Below, piece after piece: positions 15,951 to 24,115 of a stretch of 64,000 nucleotides of DNA. Position numbers and translations under genes: made by a program. Below the pieces are notes generated by a model. That model saw nothing but the letters and a program-made list of their open reading frames with translations, did not search any database and was not told the origin of the DNA. Source of the DNA: G963676795 sp963677215 (lineage in GTDB: Bacteria; Desulfobacterota; Desulfuromonadia; Desulfuromonadales; Geopsychrobacteraceae); the NCBI GenBank assembly GCA_963677215.1, contig OY781919.1, forward strand, positions 3,410,001-3,474,000. Reading direction: 5' to 3'. How positions within the stretch are numbered: the first letter of the stretch is position 1; each line of letters starts with the position of its first letter.

Positions 15951-16892
15951 TCAGCGATCCAAAGCTTTTTCAAGCAGATCTGCACGGATGTAGCCCCTTA
16001 TGTCTGGTGCTGAGGGGATAGTCCCAAAATCAGCCAACGCGGCTCCGGTCTGATTCAGGCTGTTAAGCGTTGCATCATCCAGCGTCATGGTAAATTGATG
16101 ATTGGCGAGACTTCGGCGGCTCAGATCGACAGCCATACCGGTCACCCGGCTCAAAAGAAGACTAACCTCTTCCGGGCTGCGGTTTACCCTGTCGACGGCC
16201 GTGGCCATCGCACTCAGAAATTGCACAACCTGTTCTTCATGCCCATCAACATACTTCTTTCTGGCCACCAGGAGAATCGGGTAGTTGTTCCCCAACCCTG
16301 AAAGATCACCGAAAGAGTGCCCTCCCCTGACCTCTGCCAGGGTCGGAGTTGGTTCGCTGGCACATAGAAGATCTATCGACCCGGCACTCAACGCTTCAAT
16401 CATATCCCCAGGGCGCATATCAACCAGGTTTATATCGTTGCGGCCGATGTTGTTCCTGGCCAGCCAGTTTAGCAAACCGCCGTAGGTTGATGTCCCTTTT
16501 TTTACCGCTATCGTTTTCCCCTTCAGATCGGACGGCACTTTAAGTTCAAGCCCCTTGCGGCTGATCATGCGATGGCGGCGTTCTCCACCGCCATAACTGG
16601 CCAGAACAACCAGGCCTGCATTCCGGGCACAGGAGATAACCGCAGCAGCATCACCCATTGTGCCGATATCTGCAGCACCGGTATAGAGCGCCTCGGAGGT
16701 GGCGGGTCCACTGGAGAATCGCATCCGTTTGACCTGCAAGCCTGCAGCCGAAAAGATCCCCTCTTCCAGGCCGACGATGCTGGCGGCATCAGCAACCCGG
16801 TCCTGATAGGCAAAACGAATCTCATCTGCACAGCAGACAGACGATACCACAGCAAGAAGGAAGATCGAAATAAAGGTATTTTTAATGATCAT
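15951..16892 (-). CDS. ABC transporter substrate-binding protein, NMT1/THI5 (SsuA/TauA-like)
   Basis: About 313 residues. The signal peptide from MIIKNTF ends near SSVCCA. The mature part has the two-lobe fold of periplasmic binding proteins for nitrate, sulfonate, taurine or thiamine precursors (FSAAGLQVKRMRF, GTSTYGGLLNWL). I placed the start at 16892, where AAAGG precedes the ATG and the signal peptide is normal; this overlaps the ATPase stop by 11 bases. The substrate is unknown. It is the last gene of a leftward run that begins with a thioredoxin-fused methyltransferase. Confidence 0.85.
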   Translation of the reverse strand: MIIKNTFISIFLLAVVSSVCCADEIRFAYQDRVADAASIVGLEEGIFSAAGLQVKRMRFSSGPATSEALYTGAADIGTMGDAAAVISCARNAGLVVLASYGGGERRHRMISRKGLELKVPSDLKGKTIAVKKGTSTYGGLLNWLARNNIGRNDINLVDMRPGDMIEALSAGSIDLLCASEPTPTLAEVRGGHSFGDLSGLGNNYPILLVARKKYVDGHEEQVVQFLSAMATAVDRVNRSPEEVSLLLSRVTGMAVDLSRRSLANHQFTMTLDDATLNSLNQTGAALADFGTIPSAPDIRGYIRADLLEKALDR

Positions 16893-17685
16893 TATTTTGA
16901 CCTTTTTGGAGTGAACTAGGAGCAAGACAACAAGGAAGATCCATCAGCAACTGACGCAACTGCTCTGACCTGTACCGCACACTGGCGTCGGTTCGGCTGC
17001 GCGGTCGTACCTTGTCCAGAACGATCTCTGCCCGGATTGATTGTGGGGCCGGTCCTATGACAACAATACGATCGGCAAGATATACGGCTTCTTCTACATT
17101 ATGAGTGACAAACAGGATGGTCTTTTTATGGCTTGACCAGATACGCAGCAATTCGTCCTGAAGCCGCTCTCTGGTGTTGTTATCAAGTGCACTGAAAGGT
17201 TCATCCATAAGCAAAGCTCTCGGTTCCAGGGCCAGAACCCTGGCCAGAGCCACACGCTGGCGCATACCACCGGACAGTTCATGAGGATAGTGATGCCCCT
17301 TGCCGGACAAACCGACAAGGGCGAGCATCTGCTCGACAACCTGATGCCGCCCTGCGGCCGGTAATCTTTTAGCTTCCAGTCCCAGTTCGATATTTTTTGC
17401 CGCCGTAAACCAGGGAAACAACGTGGCCTCCTGAAAAACGACACCCCGATCAGGTGCGGGCTTTGCAACCGTCTGACCGAAGAAATCTATGGTTCCACTA
17501 TCCGGGTTGAGAAATCCGGCTAAAAGATTCAGTAGTGTAGATTTTCCACAACCACTTGGACCAAGCAGACAGACAAACTCATTCTCAATGATATCAAGCG
17601 AGAAGTCACAAATCGCCTGAACCACAGAATCCCGCTGTTCATTGACAAAGGTCTTACAGACCCGTTGATAGGAAATCGCTGTCAT
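16882..17685 (-). CDS. ABC transporter ATP-binding protein, SsuB/TauB/NrtD type
   Basis: About 267 residues with Walker A GPSGCGKST, Q-loop VFQEATLFPW, signature LSGGMRQRVALAR, Walker B ALLMDEPFSALD and the switch His in VTHNVEEA. The ATG at 17685 forms an ATGA overlap with the permease stop, showing translational coupling; a start seven codons upstream is less likely. It powers import through the adjacent permease at the inner membrane. Confidence 0.92.
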   Translation of the reverse strand: MTAISYQRVCKTFVNEQRDSVVQAICDFSLDIIENEFVCLLGPSGCGKSTLLNLLAGFLNPDSGTIDFFGQTVAKPAPDRGVVFQEATLFPWFTAAKNIELGLEAKRLPAAGRHQVVEQMLALVGLSGKGHHYPHELSGGMRQRVALARVLALEPRALLMDEPFSALDNNTRERLQDELLRIWSSHKKTILFVTHNVEEAVYLADRIVVIGPAPQSIRAEIVLDKVRPRSRTDASVRYRSEQLRQLLMDLPCCLAPSSLQKGQNNDH

Positions 17686-18524
17686 TGCTCTCTCTGCAGC
17701 CCCCACACCTCGATTGTTCTGCGCTCCAATGGTAGAAAGATCAGGCGTTCAACAGCTAGACCGATCAGGCAGATAATGACCAGACACGCAAAGGCACTGG
17801 TAAAATCGAGGGTCCAGCGTGATTGAATGATCGCATAACCAAGCCCCGAGCCACTTCCGACAATCATCTCTGCGGCAACCAGGACTCTCCAACCGTTGCC
17901 CAGCCCAACACGCAAGCCACTGAGAATCTGCGGCAGAGCTCCCGGCAGCAGAACCCTGGAGAATAGCATATAACGATTCAGACCAAGCATTCTGGCCGCG
18001 CGAATATATGTTTCATCAATCTGCCTGACACCCGAGACAACATTAATGGCGACCGGAGCGAAGGCGGTCATGGCGATCATGAAAACAGTCGATTCTTCCC
18101 CAACTCCGAACAGCAAAAGGGCCACAGGAATCCAGGCCAATCCCGGAATCAGTTGCAGCACATGAACCGTTGGCATGGCAATAAGGGCCAAAGGCTTCCA
18201 CCAGCCGGCAACAACACCAAACATCAGCCCAGACGTTGCAGCAATGACGAAACCGATCAGCCAGCGAAGCAGACTGTTAAAGGTATGCAGGTAAAGACTG
18301 TATTCCAGAAGCTGTTCGCCGTTCAGAAGAACAGCCAGTCTTTTGAATGTTGACAGCGGTGTTGGGAATGGAACATCACGCAGCCAGGTAACCGTAGTAG
18401 CAACCAAAAACCAGAGAAACAGCAAGAGCACCACAGCAGCAAGTGCATAAATAAACTCATTGTACTTACGGACAAGGCTCATTATCGAGCTGTCAGTTCT
18501 CCTGCTGATGATTCTGTCTGCCAT
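17682..18524 (-). CDS. ABC transporter permease, SsuC/TauC type
   Basis: 280 residues with about six membrane helices and the EAA-like cytoplasmic loop around EYIRAARMLGLNR-type sequence (IDETYIRAARMLG) near residue 170. It forms the channel with the ATPase and binding protein downstream. The AhpD-like gene ends 8 bases upstream. Confidence 0.9.
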   Translation of the reverse strand: MADRIISRRTDSSIMSLVRKYNEFIYALAAVVLLLFLWFLVATTVTWLRDVPFPTPLSTFKRLAVLLNGEQLLEYSLYLHTFNSLLRWLIGFVIAATSGLMFGVVAGWWKPLALIAMPTVHVLQLIPGLAWIPVALLLFGVGEESTVFMIAMTAFAPVAINVVSGVRQIDETYIRAARMLGLNRYMLFSRVLLPGALPQILSGLRVGLGNGWRVLVAAEMIVGSGSGLGYAIIQSRWTLDFTSAFACLVIICLIGLAVERLIFLPLERRTIEVWGLQREQ

Positions 18525-18532
18525 GCAACACC

Positions 18533-18862
18533 CTATTTAGAACAGCAGTCTCTACTTTTCAGGCCGCCCGAAGCAAGCTGTATGTAATCTCCCAGGGCAT
18601 CGTGAGTCCAGCAGTCATCGCCGCCTGCGCTCTCTCTGAAAGTCAATGCCATGATGTATGCCAGCTCCTTTTCAGTGGCTCCTGCTTCCAGGGCACCAAG
18701 ATAGTGTTTGACCAAGCAAGGCTTTGACCGGTTCTTTATGGAGAGAGCGAAACAGATAAATTGATATGTCTTTTCGTCAATGGACCGTTTATCTTTGTAC
18801 AGTTTATCTATCTTGTCAAATTGTTCGGTAAATTCTGGGAAAAACTCTTCAAGTAATCGCAT
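18533..18862 (-). CDS. Carboxymuconolactone decarboxylase/AhpD-like family protein
   Basis: 109 residues. The segment PCLVKHYLGALEAGATEKEL is the CMD-family core. The C-x3-H half of the AhpD active site is present, but the first Cys of the C-x-x-C pair is Ser, so classical peroxidase activity is unlikely. It sits between the aquaglyceroporin and the ABC permease and is co-directional with both. A role in thiol or redox chemistry of the operon is possible but unproven. Confidence 0.7.
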   Translation of the reverse strand: MRLLEEFFPEFTEQFDKIDKLYKDKRSIDEKTYQFICFALSIKNRSKPCLVKHYLGALEAGATEKELAYIMALTFRESAGGDDCWTHDALGDYIQLASGGLKSRDCCSK

Positions 18863-18954
18863 GGCTATACTCCCTTGTAAAGCAAATGAGTCATTTAAAG
18901 TATCTGCAAATGCCCCTCTTTAAACGAGGTTTGTTGCACCTTGGAAACAGTTGG

Positions 18955-19788
18955 CTAAATCTGCTTTTTCATTTCAGCGCATGAACACTTATTCATACGT
19001 TTCATGGCAGGCTCGATAACGGAGAGAAAGAACGCAGATGCAGCAGCACCACCCAAGAGCGGGCCGAGGATATACACGGAGAAGAAACCGCCAGAGGAAT
19101 CAGGAAAAGCCGCGCTGTCCCAGCCCATGGCACAGGCGACAAGCCGTGGACCAAAATCACGGGCGGGATTCAAACCGGCCTGAGTCAAAGGGGCAATCAG
19201 ACAGATGAGTGAGGTTACTGTGAGACCGATGAAGATTGGAGCAAGGGCCACATCCGGACGTCCGACATTGCAGCCTTCCGTCAGTGCGAAAATCAACAAA
19301 ACCAGAAAGAAAGTACCAAACGCCTCGGCAGCCAGCGCCAAAGGCAAGGAGACCACCGCATTGTAGCCGGGATTCGGATAATACTCGCCAAAAATCATCG
19401 CCGTTTGAACGGAGTCAGGGGTACCTCGCACTATGCCCTGCGAAAGCTCATAGGCAGCTATAGAATCGGCAAACAGCAGATACAGAACCGTCCCGGCCAG
19501 AATAGCACCGACAAATTGCGCAACGAGATAAACAGGCAGTTTCCGCCAGATCATCCTTTTCGCCAGAACCATGGCGACACTGACGGCAGGGTTTAAGTGA
19601 GCACAAGACAGATGACGAGTCAGGTAGATGGCCAGGGTCACCCCGACTCCCCAGACCAAGGCGACCTGCAGCAGACTCTGATGAGCATGAAATAGAACTG
19701 AAACCGCTACCGAACCGCAGCCAAACAGGACAAGCAGAAAAGTCCCAAGGGCCTCACCGATCATCTCTTTGGAGGATATCCACTGCAT
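18955..19788 (-). CDS. Aquaglyceroporin (MIP family, GlpF-like)
   Basis: 277 residues with six membrane helices and both NPA boxes (N66-P-A and N207-P-A-R-D). Asp after the second NPA-R marks the glycerol-facilitator branch, which passes small neutral solutes such as glycerol, urea, arsenite or methanol. It lies 16 bases from the CobW gene and is co-directional with the methyltransferase-thioredoxin gene. It could release a small methylated product or admit a small methylated substrate; glycerol uptake is the conservative alternative, but no glycerol kinase is near. Confidence 0.85.
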   Translation of the reverse strand: MQWISSKEMIGEALGTFLLVLFGCGSVAVSVLFHAHQSLLQVALVWGVGVTLAIYLTRHLSCAHLNPAVSVAMVLAKRMIWRKLPVYLVAQFVGAILAGTVLYLLFADSIAAYELSQGIVRGTPDSVQTAMIFGEYYPNPGYNAVVSLPLALAAEAFGTFFLVLLIFALTEGCNVGRPDVALAPIFIGLTVTSLICLIAPLTQAGLNPARDFGPRLVACAMGWDSAAFPDSSGGFFSVYILGPLLGGAAASAFFLSVIEPAMKRMNKCSCAEMKKQI

Positions 19789-19804
19789 TTCCGACTCCTT
19801 TTCA

Positions 19805-20737
19805 TCAAAGGCTGCTCAGAAGTTCGGATATTTTATTGTCCAGAGCTGCGCCGATTTTTGAAACCAGAAAAATTCCGAGGGCAGGTTTAGAACCAACATA
19901 TCTGTGTACATGAACACGATCGCCGACACAGTCGATCTGCAAAAGCTCGCTTTTAACGGCAACAATTCCTTTGATTCGGTAGGTATCAGGGGCAATTCGA
20001 TGTAAAAAACTCAAGAGTTTTTCTCGTGAATGAATCCATTGAGCGGGCAAGGTAAAAGAGACAGGCCGTCCCTGCTCTCCCCAGCCTGCATAGCGGGCCA
20101 GATCTTCATCCGTCAATGTGGGAGAGACTCTCGGTAAATTCAAGAGACCCATATCAATTTCACAGTAGCGGGTTCTCAGGATCGCGGCACCGGGTCTCAT
20201 CGCACTGAGTTTTTCTTCAATCCGAGCCAACTGGTCCTCGGAAACCAGATCCGTTTTATTGACCAAAAATACATCGCTGAACTCAATTTGCTCATCGACA
20301 GCGCTTAAAACTGAGCTCAGATCTTCGTATGTATCGGCATCGATGACACAGATCATGCCTTTATATTCAAAAGCCCCAGGCGCCTTGGCAAATGCTTCCG
20401 ACAAAATATCCATAATCGGTGTCGGCTTTGCCAGACCGGAGCACTCGACAAAGAAGTAGTCGATCTCCTTGTCGGCAAATGAGCAAAGTGAATCAACAAA
20501 AGATCCGGACAGGCAGCTGCAGAAAATCTGACCACCGTTCAATTCGGCAGTCATAATACCGTCGGCTTCTTTCAACAGGCATGCATCGACATCAAGATCG
20601 CCAAAATCATTGATCAGAATGCCTAGCTTTGCCCCGGGCAACAGGTCGATCAGACGGTTGATCAAGGTTGTTTTTCCTGCCCCCAAAAAACCTGTCAACA
20701 TATAGACGGGTATGACTTTTTTCGTGTAGTCATGCAT
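19805..20737 (-). CDS. CobW/COG0523-family GTPase
   Basis: 310 residues. Walker A is G16-F-L-G-A-G-K-T, VECSGLAKP is the switch/Walker B region, NKTD gives guanine specificity, and a C-terminal CobW domain (about 215-305) follows. The metal motif is FCSCL (C73, C75), lacking the third Cys of the usual C-x-C-C. The family delivers zinc or other metals, or supports cobalamin and nitrile hydratase enzymes. Here it may load the metal of the methyltransferase encoded upstream; this is inferred from position only. Confidence 0.85.
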   Translation of the reverse strand: MHDYTKKVIPVYMLTGFLGAGKTTLINRLIDLLPGAKLGILINDFGDLDVDACLLKEADGIMTAELNGGQIFCSCLSGSFVDSLCSFADKEIDYFFVECSGLAKPTPIMDILSEAFAKAPGAFEYKGMICVIDADTYEDLSSVLSAVDEQIEFSDVFLVNKTDLVSEDQLARIEEKLSAMRPGAAILRTRYCEIDMGLLNLPRVSPTLTDEDLARYAGWGEQGRPVSFTLPAQWIHSREKLLSFLHRIAPDTYRIKGIVAVKSELLQIDCVGDRVHVHRYVGSKPALGIFLVSKIGAALDNKISELLSSL

Positions 20738-20787
20738 TATTCAGATCCGTTTCTGCTGATTCAAGAGGAAAGCTACCAAAGATGAAC

Positions 20788-20828
20788 GGTGTCAGCCTTG
20801 ACGACAGTTTTCCATCAAGGCTGACACC
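20788..20828 (-). terminator. 14-bp stem-loop between the fused methyltransferase and CobW genes
   Basis: The left arm 20788-20801 pairs with 20815-20828 (TCAAGGCTGACACC). No pure T tract follows on the minus strand, so it may attenuate rather than end transcription into the downstream genes. Confidence 0.6.
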
Positions 20829-20848
20829 GAGATCAACAGCAATCTATA

Positions 20849-22195
20849 TTACAAAGCCTTGTCAATTTCAGCAAAGAACTCATCCTGGCTAGGAATGATG
20901 GACGAGTACTTGAGCTCACCATTGATGTAGATGCTTGGCAATTGCTTGACTCCAATCTTGTGCATACGTGCAATATTCTGAGGATCATTGTATTTGTATT
21001 CAATGGTCTCGATCTTATCACCGTAGTGTGCTTGGGCATCCTTGACAGCAGCCCACATGTAGGTACAGGCCGCACAGGAATCGGAATCAAGGGTAAATGC
21101 CTCAACGAGTGGCTTCTCGAGGTTTGCGTAGTCAGGCAATTCCCCTTCAAACTCAATCGCTTCAGCCTGGTAGTTGGCCAGCATCTGACGTGCCGCCTCA
21201 GGATTGAAGACAGCCTGCTGCGCAGCTGCGGTGTTTTCGATCGGTGTGTCGTAGGCCATGTCACAGCCTGGGGCGATGATCAGGTTCTTATGATCCAGCG
21301 AGTCGAGCAGATCGATAACGGCCTTCATGTTGTCCTGCTGATTACCGTAGAGCATGACCGTGGTCAGCGGCAGGTTACCGGCAATAACGATGTTGTGAGC
21401 ATCGGAGATTTTTTTACACTCGATCATCGAGCAGTTCTCGTCGAGACCAATGCTGTCCGGACCGGTCTTGCACATCTCATCGATGTTGAAGGTTGCGTTA
21501 CCACAGACGAAGAAAGCGGAGAAACGACCCTTTTCACGGATATAGTCGAAGATCGCCTTGAACGGACCGTGCATCAGCTTGGCGAAATGCTTCGGAGAAA
21601 TCTGGGAGACCAGTGGATCAACAACCGAAATGACATCGGCACCCGCCTCGACATAGTAATCAACCATCGCCTTGCCGATTTTGGTGGTATATTCGAGCAA
21701 CTGGCTGGCGTATTCCGGGTTCTTGGTCATATCGCGGAAGAACTTGGTACCGCGCAGGTGAGATGCCAGGGTAAATGGACCACAGAACAGACCGTAAAGA
21801 GCGGTGGTATCGCCAACAGCTTCCTTCAGACGGCGGGTTGCGTTGAGAGCCATCGGCAACCGGCCTTCATCAGGACCTGGAATGTGAGTTGGGATCTCGT
21901 CAGTCGATGACAGCGGGTGGCTGCCGACTGCTGGTGGTGCGCCATCTTTCCAGACCAGCTTACAGCCAAGGATTTCGGCTTCGATCTGCAGGTCAAACAT
22001 GACCGGTTGCCCATCAGGCTTGTAGAGTTTGTTAACTTCAAGCAGAGATGCTACCAGTTTTTCTTCATCGGTATAGACCTCGCCGGTTTTGTAACCCAAC
22101 AACTTGCCTGCATGCACCCCTGCATAGGGGACCCAAGGTACTCTCTCGACCTCTTCGTTACGCAATACCTTCTCAATCAGTTCTTTTCCAGTCAT
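20849..22195 (-). CDS. MtaA/MtbA-like corrinoid methyltransferase fused to a C-terminal thioredoxin domain
   Basis: 448 residues. Residues 1-345 match the MtaA/MtbA branch of the URO-D superfamily, which in methanogens moves methyl from corrinoid proteins to coenzyme M: IAGNLPLTTVMLYG near 271-284 and APGC311DMAYDTP. The zinc motif His-x-Cys appears as F229-V-C231-G, so the His ligand is absent. Residues 365-448 form a thioredoxin-like domain with C374-A-A-C377, and P420 in KQLPSIYING as the cis-proline. I chose the ATG at 22195 because GGAG lies six bases before it; two in-frame ATGs are 1 and 4 codons upstream. A regulon palindrome lies 44 bases upstream. It may be the methyl-accepting enzyme of the island, with the dithiol holding or reducing the acceptor; this is inference. 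Confidence 0.82.
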   Translation of the reverse strand: MTGKELIEKVLRNEEVERVPWVPYAGVHAGKLLGYKTGEVYTDEEKLVASLLEVNKLYKPDGQPVMFDLQIEAEILGCKLVWKDGAPPAVGSHPLSSTDEIPTHIPGPDEGRLPMALNATRRLKEAVGDTTALYGLFCGPFTLASHLRGTKFFRDMTKNPEYASQLLEYTTKIGKAMVDYYVEAGADVISVVDPLVSQISPKHFAKLMHGPFKAIFDYIREKGRFSAFFVCGNATFNIDEMCKTGPDSIGLDENCSMIECKKISDAHNIVIAGNLPLTTVMLYGNQQDNMKAVIDLLDSLDHKNLIIAPGCDMAYDTPIENTAAAQQAVFNPEAARQMLANYQAEAIEFEGELPDYANLEKPLVEAFTLDSDSCAACTYMWAAVKDAQAHYGDKIETIEYKYNDPQNIARMHKIGVKQLPSIYINGELKYSSIIPSQDEFFAEIDKAL

Positions 22196-22238
22196 CATTT
22201 TCTCCATTCTAAGGTTATCAAACTATGCTCCCTCCCAA

Positions 22239-22258
22239 GTCTTATATAAGACTATAAT
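22239..22258 (-). promoter_or_regulatory. Operator palindrome, copy 5 (before the methyltransferase-thioredoxin gene)
   Basis: A perfect GTCTTATATAAGAC (22239-22252) with the ACTATAAT flank on its right side, i.e. upstream of this leftward gene. The flank orientation is reversed relative to copies 3 and 4, so the palindrome and not the flank is the shared element. It links this operon to the regulon of the first 13 kb. Confidence 0.65.
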
Positions 22259-22347
22259 AAACTAAGAGATTCGATGCAACACATTTCTTTAGCGATCAAG
22301 TCTGGTTCAAAAAAATCGCCTCATTGGCAAACTAGCTTACTATTTAA

Positions 22348-22378
22348 CATAAAAAGAGTTGCCAAATGGCAACTCTTT
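22348..22378 (-). terminator. Intrinsic terminator of bzaF
   Basis: AAAGAGTTGCCA (22353-22364) pairs with TGGCAACTCTTT (22367-22378). On the minus strand the stem is followed by TTTTT. Confidence 0.85.
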
Positions 22379-22384
22379 AATTAC

Positions 22385-23713
22385 TCAGTCGACAACTTCT
22401 GACTGCCGACATTTATGTTTGGCGATATCATTTTCAAACAGACTGATCCCGCGCTCCATGGCACAGAAATCACCGCACATGGTGCAGGTGCTCTGATTTT
22501 CAGGAGTTCGACTCTTTCTGATCTCTTCAGCTTTTTGAGGGAACATCAGCATTTCAAAATGCTCTTTCCACTCGGTATCACGTCTGGCCAAGGCAACTTT
22601 CTTCTCCCCTTCCCGGCGTTCAGGGTACTTGGCGATATCTCCAATTCGCGCTGCCAGTCGGGTGGCACGAACCCCCTCACGAACATCATCTTCGTTGGGC
22701 AATGCTAGATGTTCGGCAGGAGTGATGTAACAGATGAGATCGGCACCGTGCCATGCGGACTGGGCAGCCCCAATGGCAGAAGTGATGTGATCATATCCAG
22801 CACCTGAATCTGCTGGCAACGGCCCCAGGACATAGTAGGGAGCCCCACCACTCATTGCCTTTTCAAGCATGATATTGCCTGCGATTTCATCAAGCGGCAC
22901 ATGACCAGGACCCTCAACCATCATCTGGCAGCCCATATCGCGCCCAAGTTCAGCCAGCTCACAATTGATGATCATCTCAGCCATCTGGGCCCGGTCATGG
23001 CTGTCGTGAATTGCACCGGCACGTATGCCGTTGCCAAGAGACAAAACAGCATCATACTTTTTCATCAGGGAGCATACTCTGTCAAACTGCTCATAAAGCG
23101 GGTTTTCCTTATTGTTATATTCCATCCAGGAAACCATAAAGGTTCCCCCTTTGGAAACAAGCCCTCCATAGCGATAACCCTGTTTTCTCAAACGTTCGAT
23201 TGAAAAACGATTAATCCCGCAATGAATTGCCATGAAGGACAGACCATCGGCCAACTGTTTTTCGATCAGATCGAAGAGATATTCAGGATCCAGCTTATTG
23301 GGGTTTTTATATTTCGCACTGGCTTCTGCAAACGCCTGATACAACGGGACATTGCCAACAGGCAGATTGCAGTTGGCAAGAACTTCACGACGGATTCGAT
23401 CGAGGTCTCCTCCCGTTGAGAGTTCCATCAGGGTATCTGCTTTCTCCTGTTCAGCGATTTTTGCCTTCTTGACTTCAAGCTCGATATCGAAGATATCCGA
23501 AGATGTTCCGATGGAAGCATTGACCTTGGTTCGCAGCCCTTTTCCGATAGCACAGATTTTTTGCTGTTTACGCAACGGATTCAGCGGAATAACGATCTGC
23601 CCGTCAGCAACCCGTTGTCTGATAACCTCAGCAGCAATCATTTCTTCAGCTGCAACAATCTGCATTGCCTCAGTGACAACACCCTCTCTGGCCAACTCGA
23701 TTTGTGTCTTCAT
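22385..23713 (-). CDS. bzaF: ThiC-like radical SAM enzyme, probable 5-hydroxybenzimidazole synthase BzaF
   Basis: 442 residues with the ThiC fold: VNASIGTS, VEGPGHVPLDEI, GYDHITSAIGAA, and C-terminal cysteines C-T-M-C-G-D-F-C (CX2CX3C) that bind the SAM 4Fe-4S cluster. ThiC makes the thiamin pyrimidine from aminoimidazole ribotide; BzaF turns the same substrate into 5-hydroxybenzimidazole, the start of the B12 lower ligand. I prefer BzaF because the leader is a cobalamin riboswitch, not a TPP one, because LPADSGAGYDH replaces the usual ThiC DIAPGYDH, and because no thi gene is near. HBI synthase was characterised from Desulfuromonas acetoxidans. The start at 23713 has AGGAGA; an earlier in-frame ATG lies inside the leader terminator. 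ThiC proper remains the alternative. Confidence 0.8.
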   Translation of the reverse strand: MKTQIELAREGVVTEAMQIVAAEEMIAAEVIRQRVADGQIVIPLNPLRKQQKICAIGKGLRTKVNASIGTSSDIFDIELEVKKAKIAEQEKADTLMELSTGGDLDRIRREVLANCNLPVGNVPLYQAFAEASAKYKNPNKLDPEYLFDLIEKQLADGLSFMAIHCGINRFSIERLRKQGYRYGGLVSKGGTFMVSWMEYNNKENPLYEQFDRVCSLMKKYDAVLSLGNGIRAGAIHDSHDRAQMAEMIINCELAELGRDMGCQMMVEGPGHVPLDEIAGNIMLEKAMSGGAPYYVLGPLPADSGAGYDHITSAIGAAQSAWHGADLICYITPAEHLALPNEDDVREGVRATRLAARIGDIAKYPERREGEKKVALARRDTEWKEHFEMLMFPQKAEEIRKSRTPENQSTCTMCGDFCAMERGISLFENDIAKHKCRQSEVVD

Positions 23714-23751
23714 CTTTTCTCCTAAAGAAATTTTATGCAGTCTGCGGGCAA

Positions 23752-23788
23752 TAAAAAAGCTCACAGGTGAACAATTCACCTGTGAGCT
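23752..23788 (-). terminator. Riboswitch expression-platform terminator
   Basis: AGCTCACAGGTGAA (23758-23771) pairs with TTCACCTGTGAGCT (23775-23788). On the minus strand the stem runs into six T residues. It lies between the cobalamin aptamer and bzaF, so cobamide binding would favour termination. Confidence 0.85.
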
Positions 23789-23811
23789 TAATTTGGACTA
23801 CAAAGCTTTGA

Positions 23812-23995
23812 TCAGTTAAGGCAGGTCTTCTGACTTACGGATCACCCTCCGGCTACGTCTTCCCGTGCGTTCCGATATCGGTACGCTCAGTGACACATTG
23901 CAACCTTCGTCCCCGCTTACAGCGCTGGCCCTACGTTGCGGACTTTCACCGCATTCCCTTTTCACCATCAGGTCTAAGACCTGATGACACCTTAC
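23812..23995 (-). ncRNA. Cobalamin riboswitch
   Basis: On the minus strand the leader contains, in order, AAGGGAATGCGGTGAAAGTCCGC, the CTGTAAGCGGGGACGAAG core, TGTCACTGAGC, CACGGGAAGACG and the B12-box-like end AGTCAGAAGACCTGCC. These match the conserved blocks of cobalamin riboswitch aptamers. An intrinsic terminator follows 25 bases downstream and then bzaF, indicating transcriptional repression when cobamide is plentiful. Confidence 0.92.
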
Positions 23996-24010
23996 TGACT
24001 ATGTGCCGCC

Positions 24011-24039
24011 ATTAAACAGAAAAGAGTTATGACAGTCAA
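24011..24039 (-). promoter_or_regulatory. Sigma-70-type promoter of the riboswitch-bzaF transcript
   Basis: On the minus strand TTGACT (24039-24034) and TTTAAT (24016-24011) are separated by 17 bases, close to consensus. The aptamer begins shortly downstream. Confidence 0.7.
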
Positions 24040-24115
24040 TGAATAATCGGCATCGACATAAAGCCTGTGGCCTGTACCTTGAGGCACAGGCCATTGCAGC
24101 AAATTTCAAACAGCG

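Noticed and set aside
18533..18862. Alkylhydroperoxidase AhpD
   Set aside because: The first Cys of the C-x-x-C active site is missing, so only family membership is claimed.
22385..23713. Plain annotation as thiamin enzyme ThiC with a TPP riboswitch
   Set aside because: The leader has cobalamin riboswitch blocks and no TPP aptamer, and no other thiamin gene adjoins. ThiC remains a fallback.
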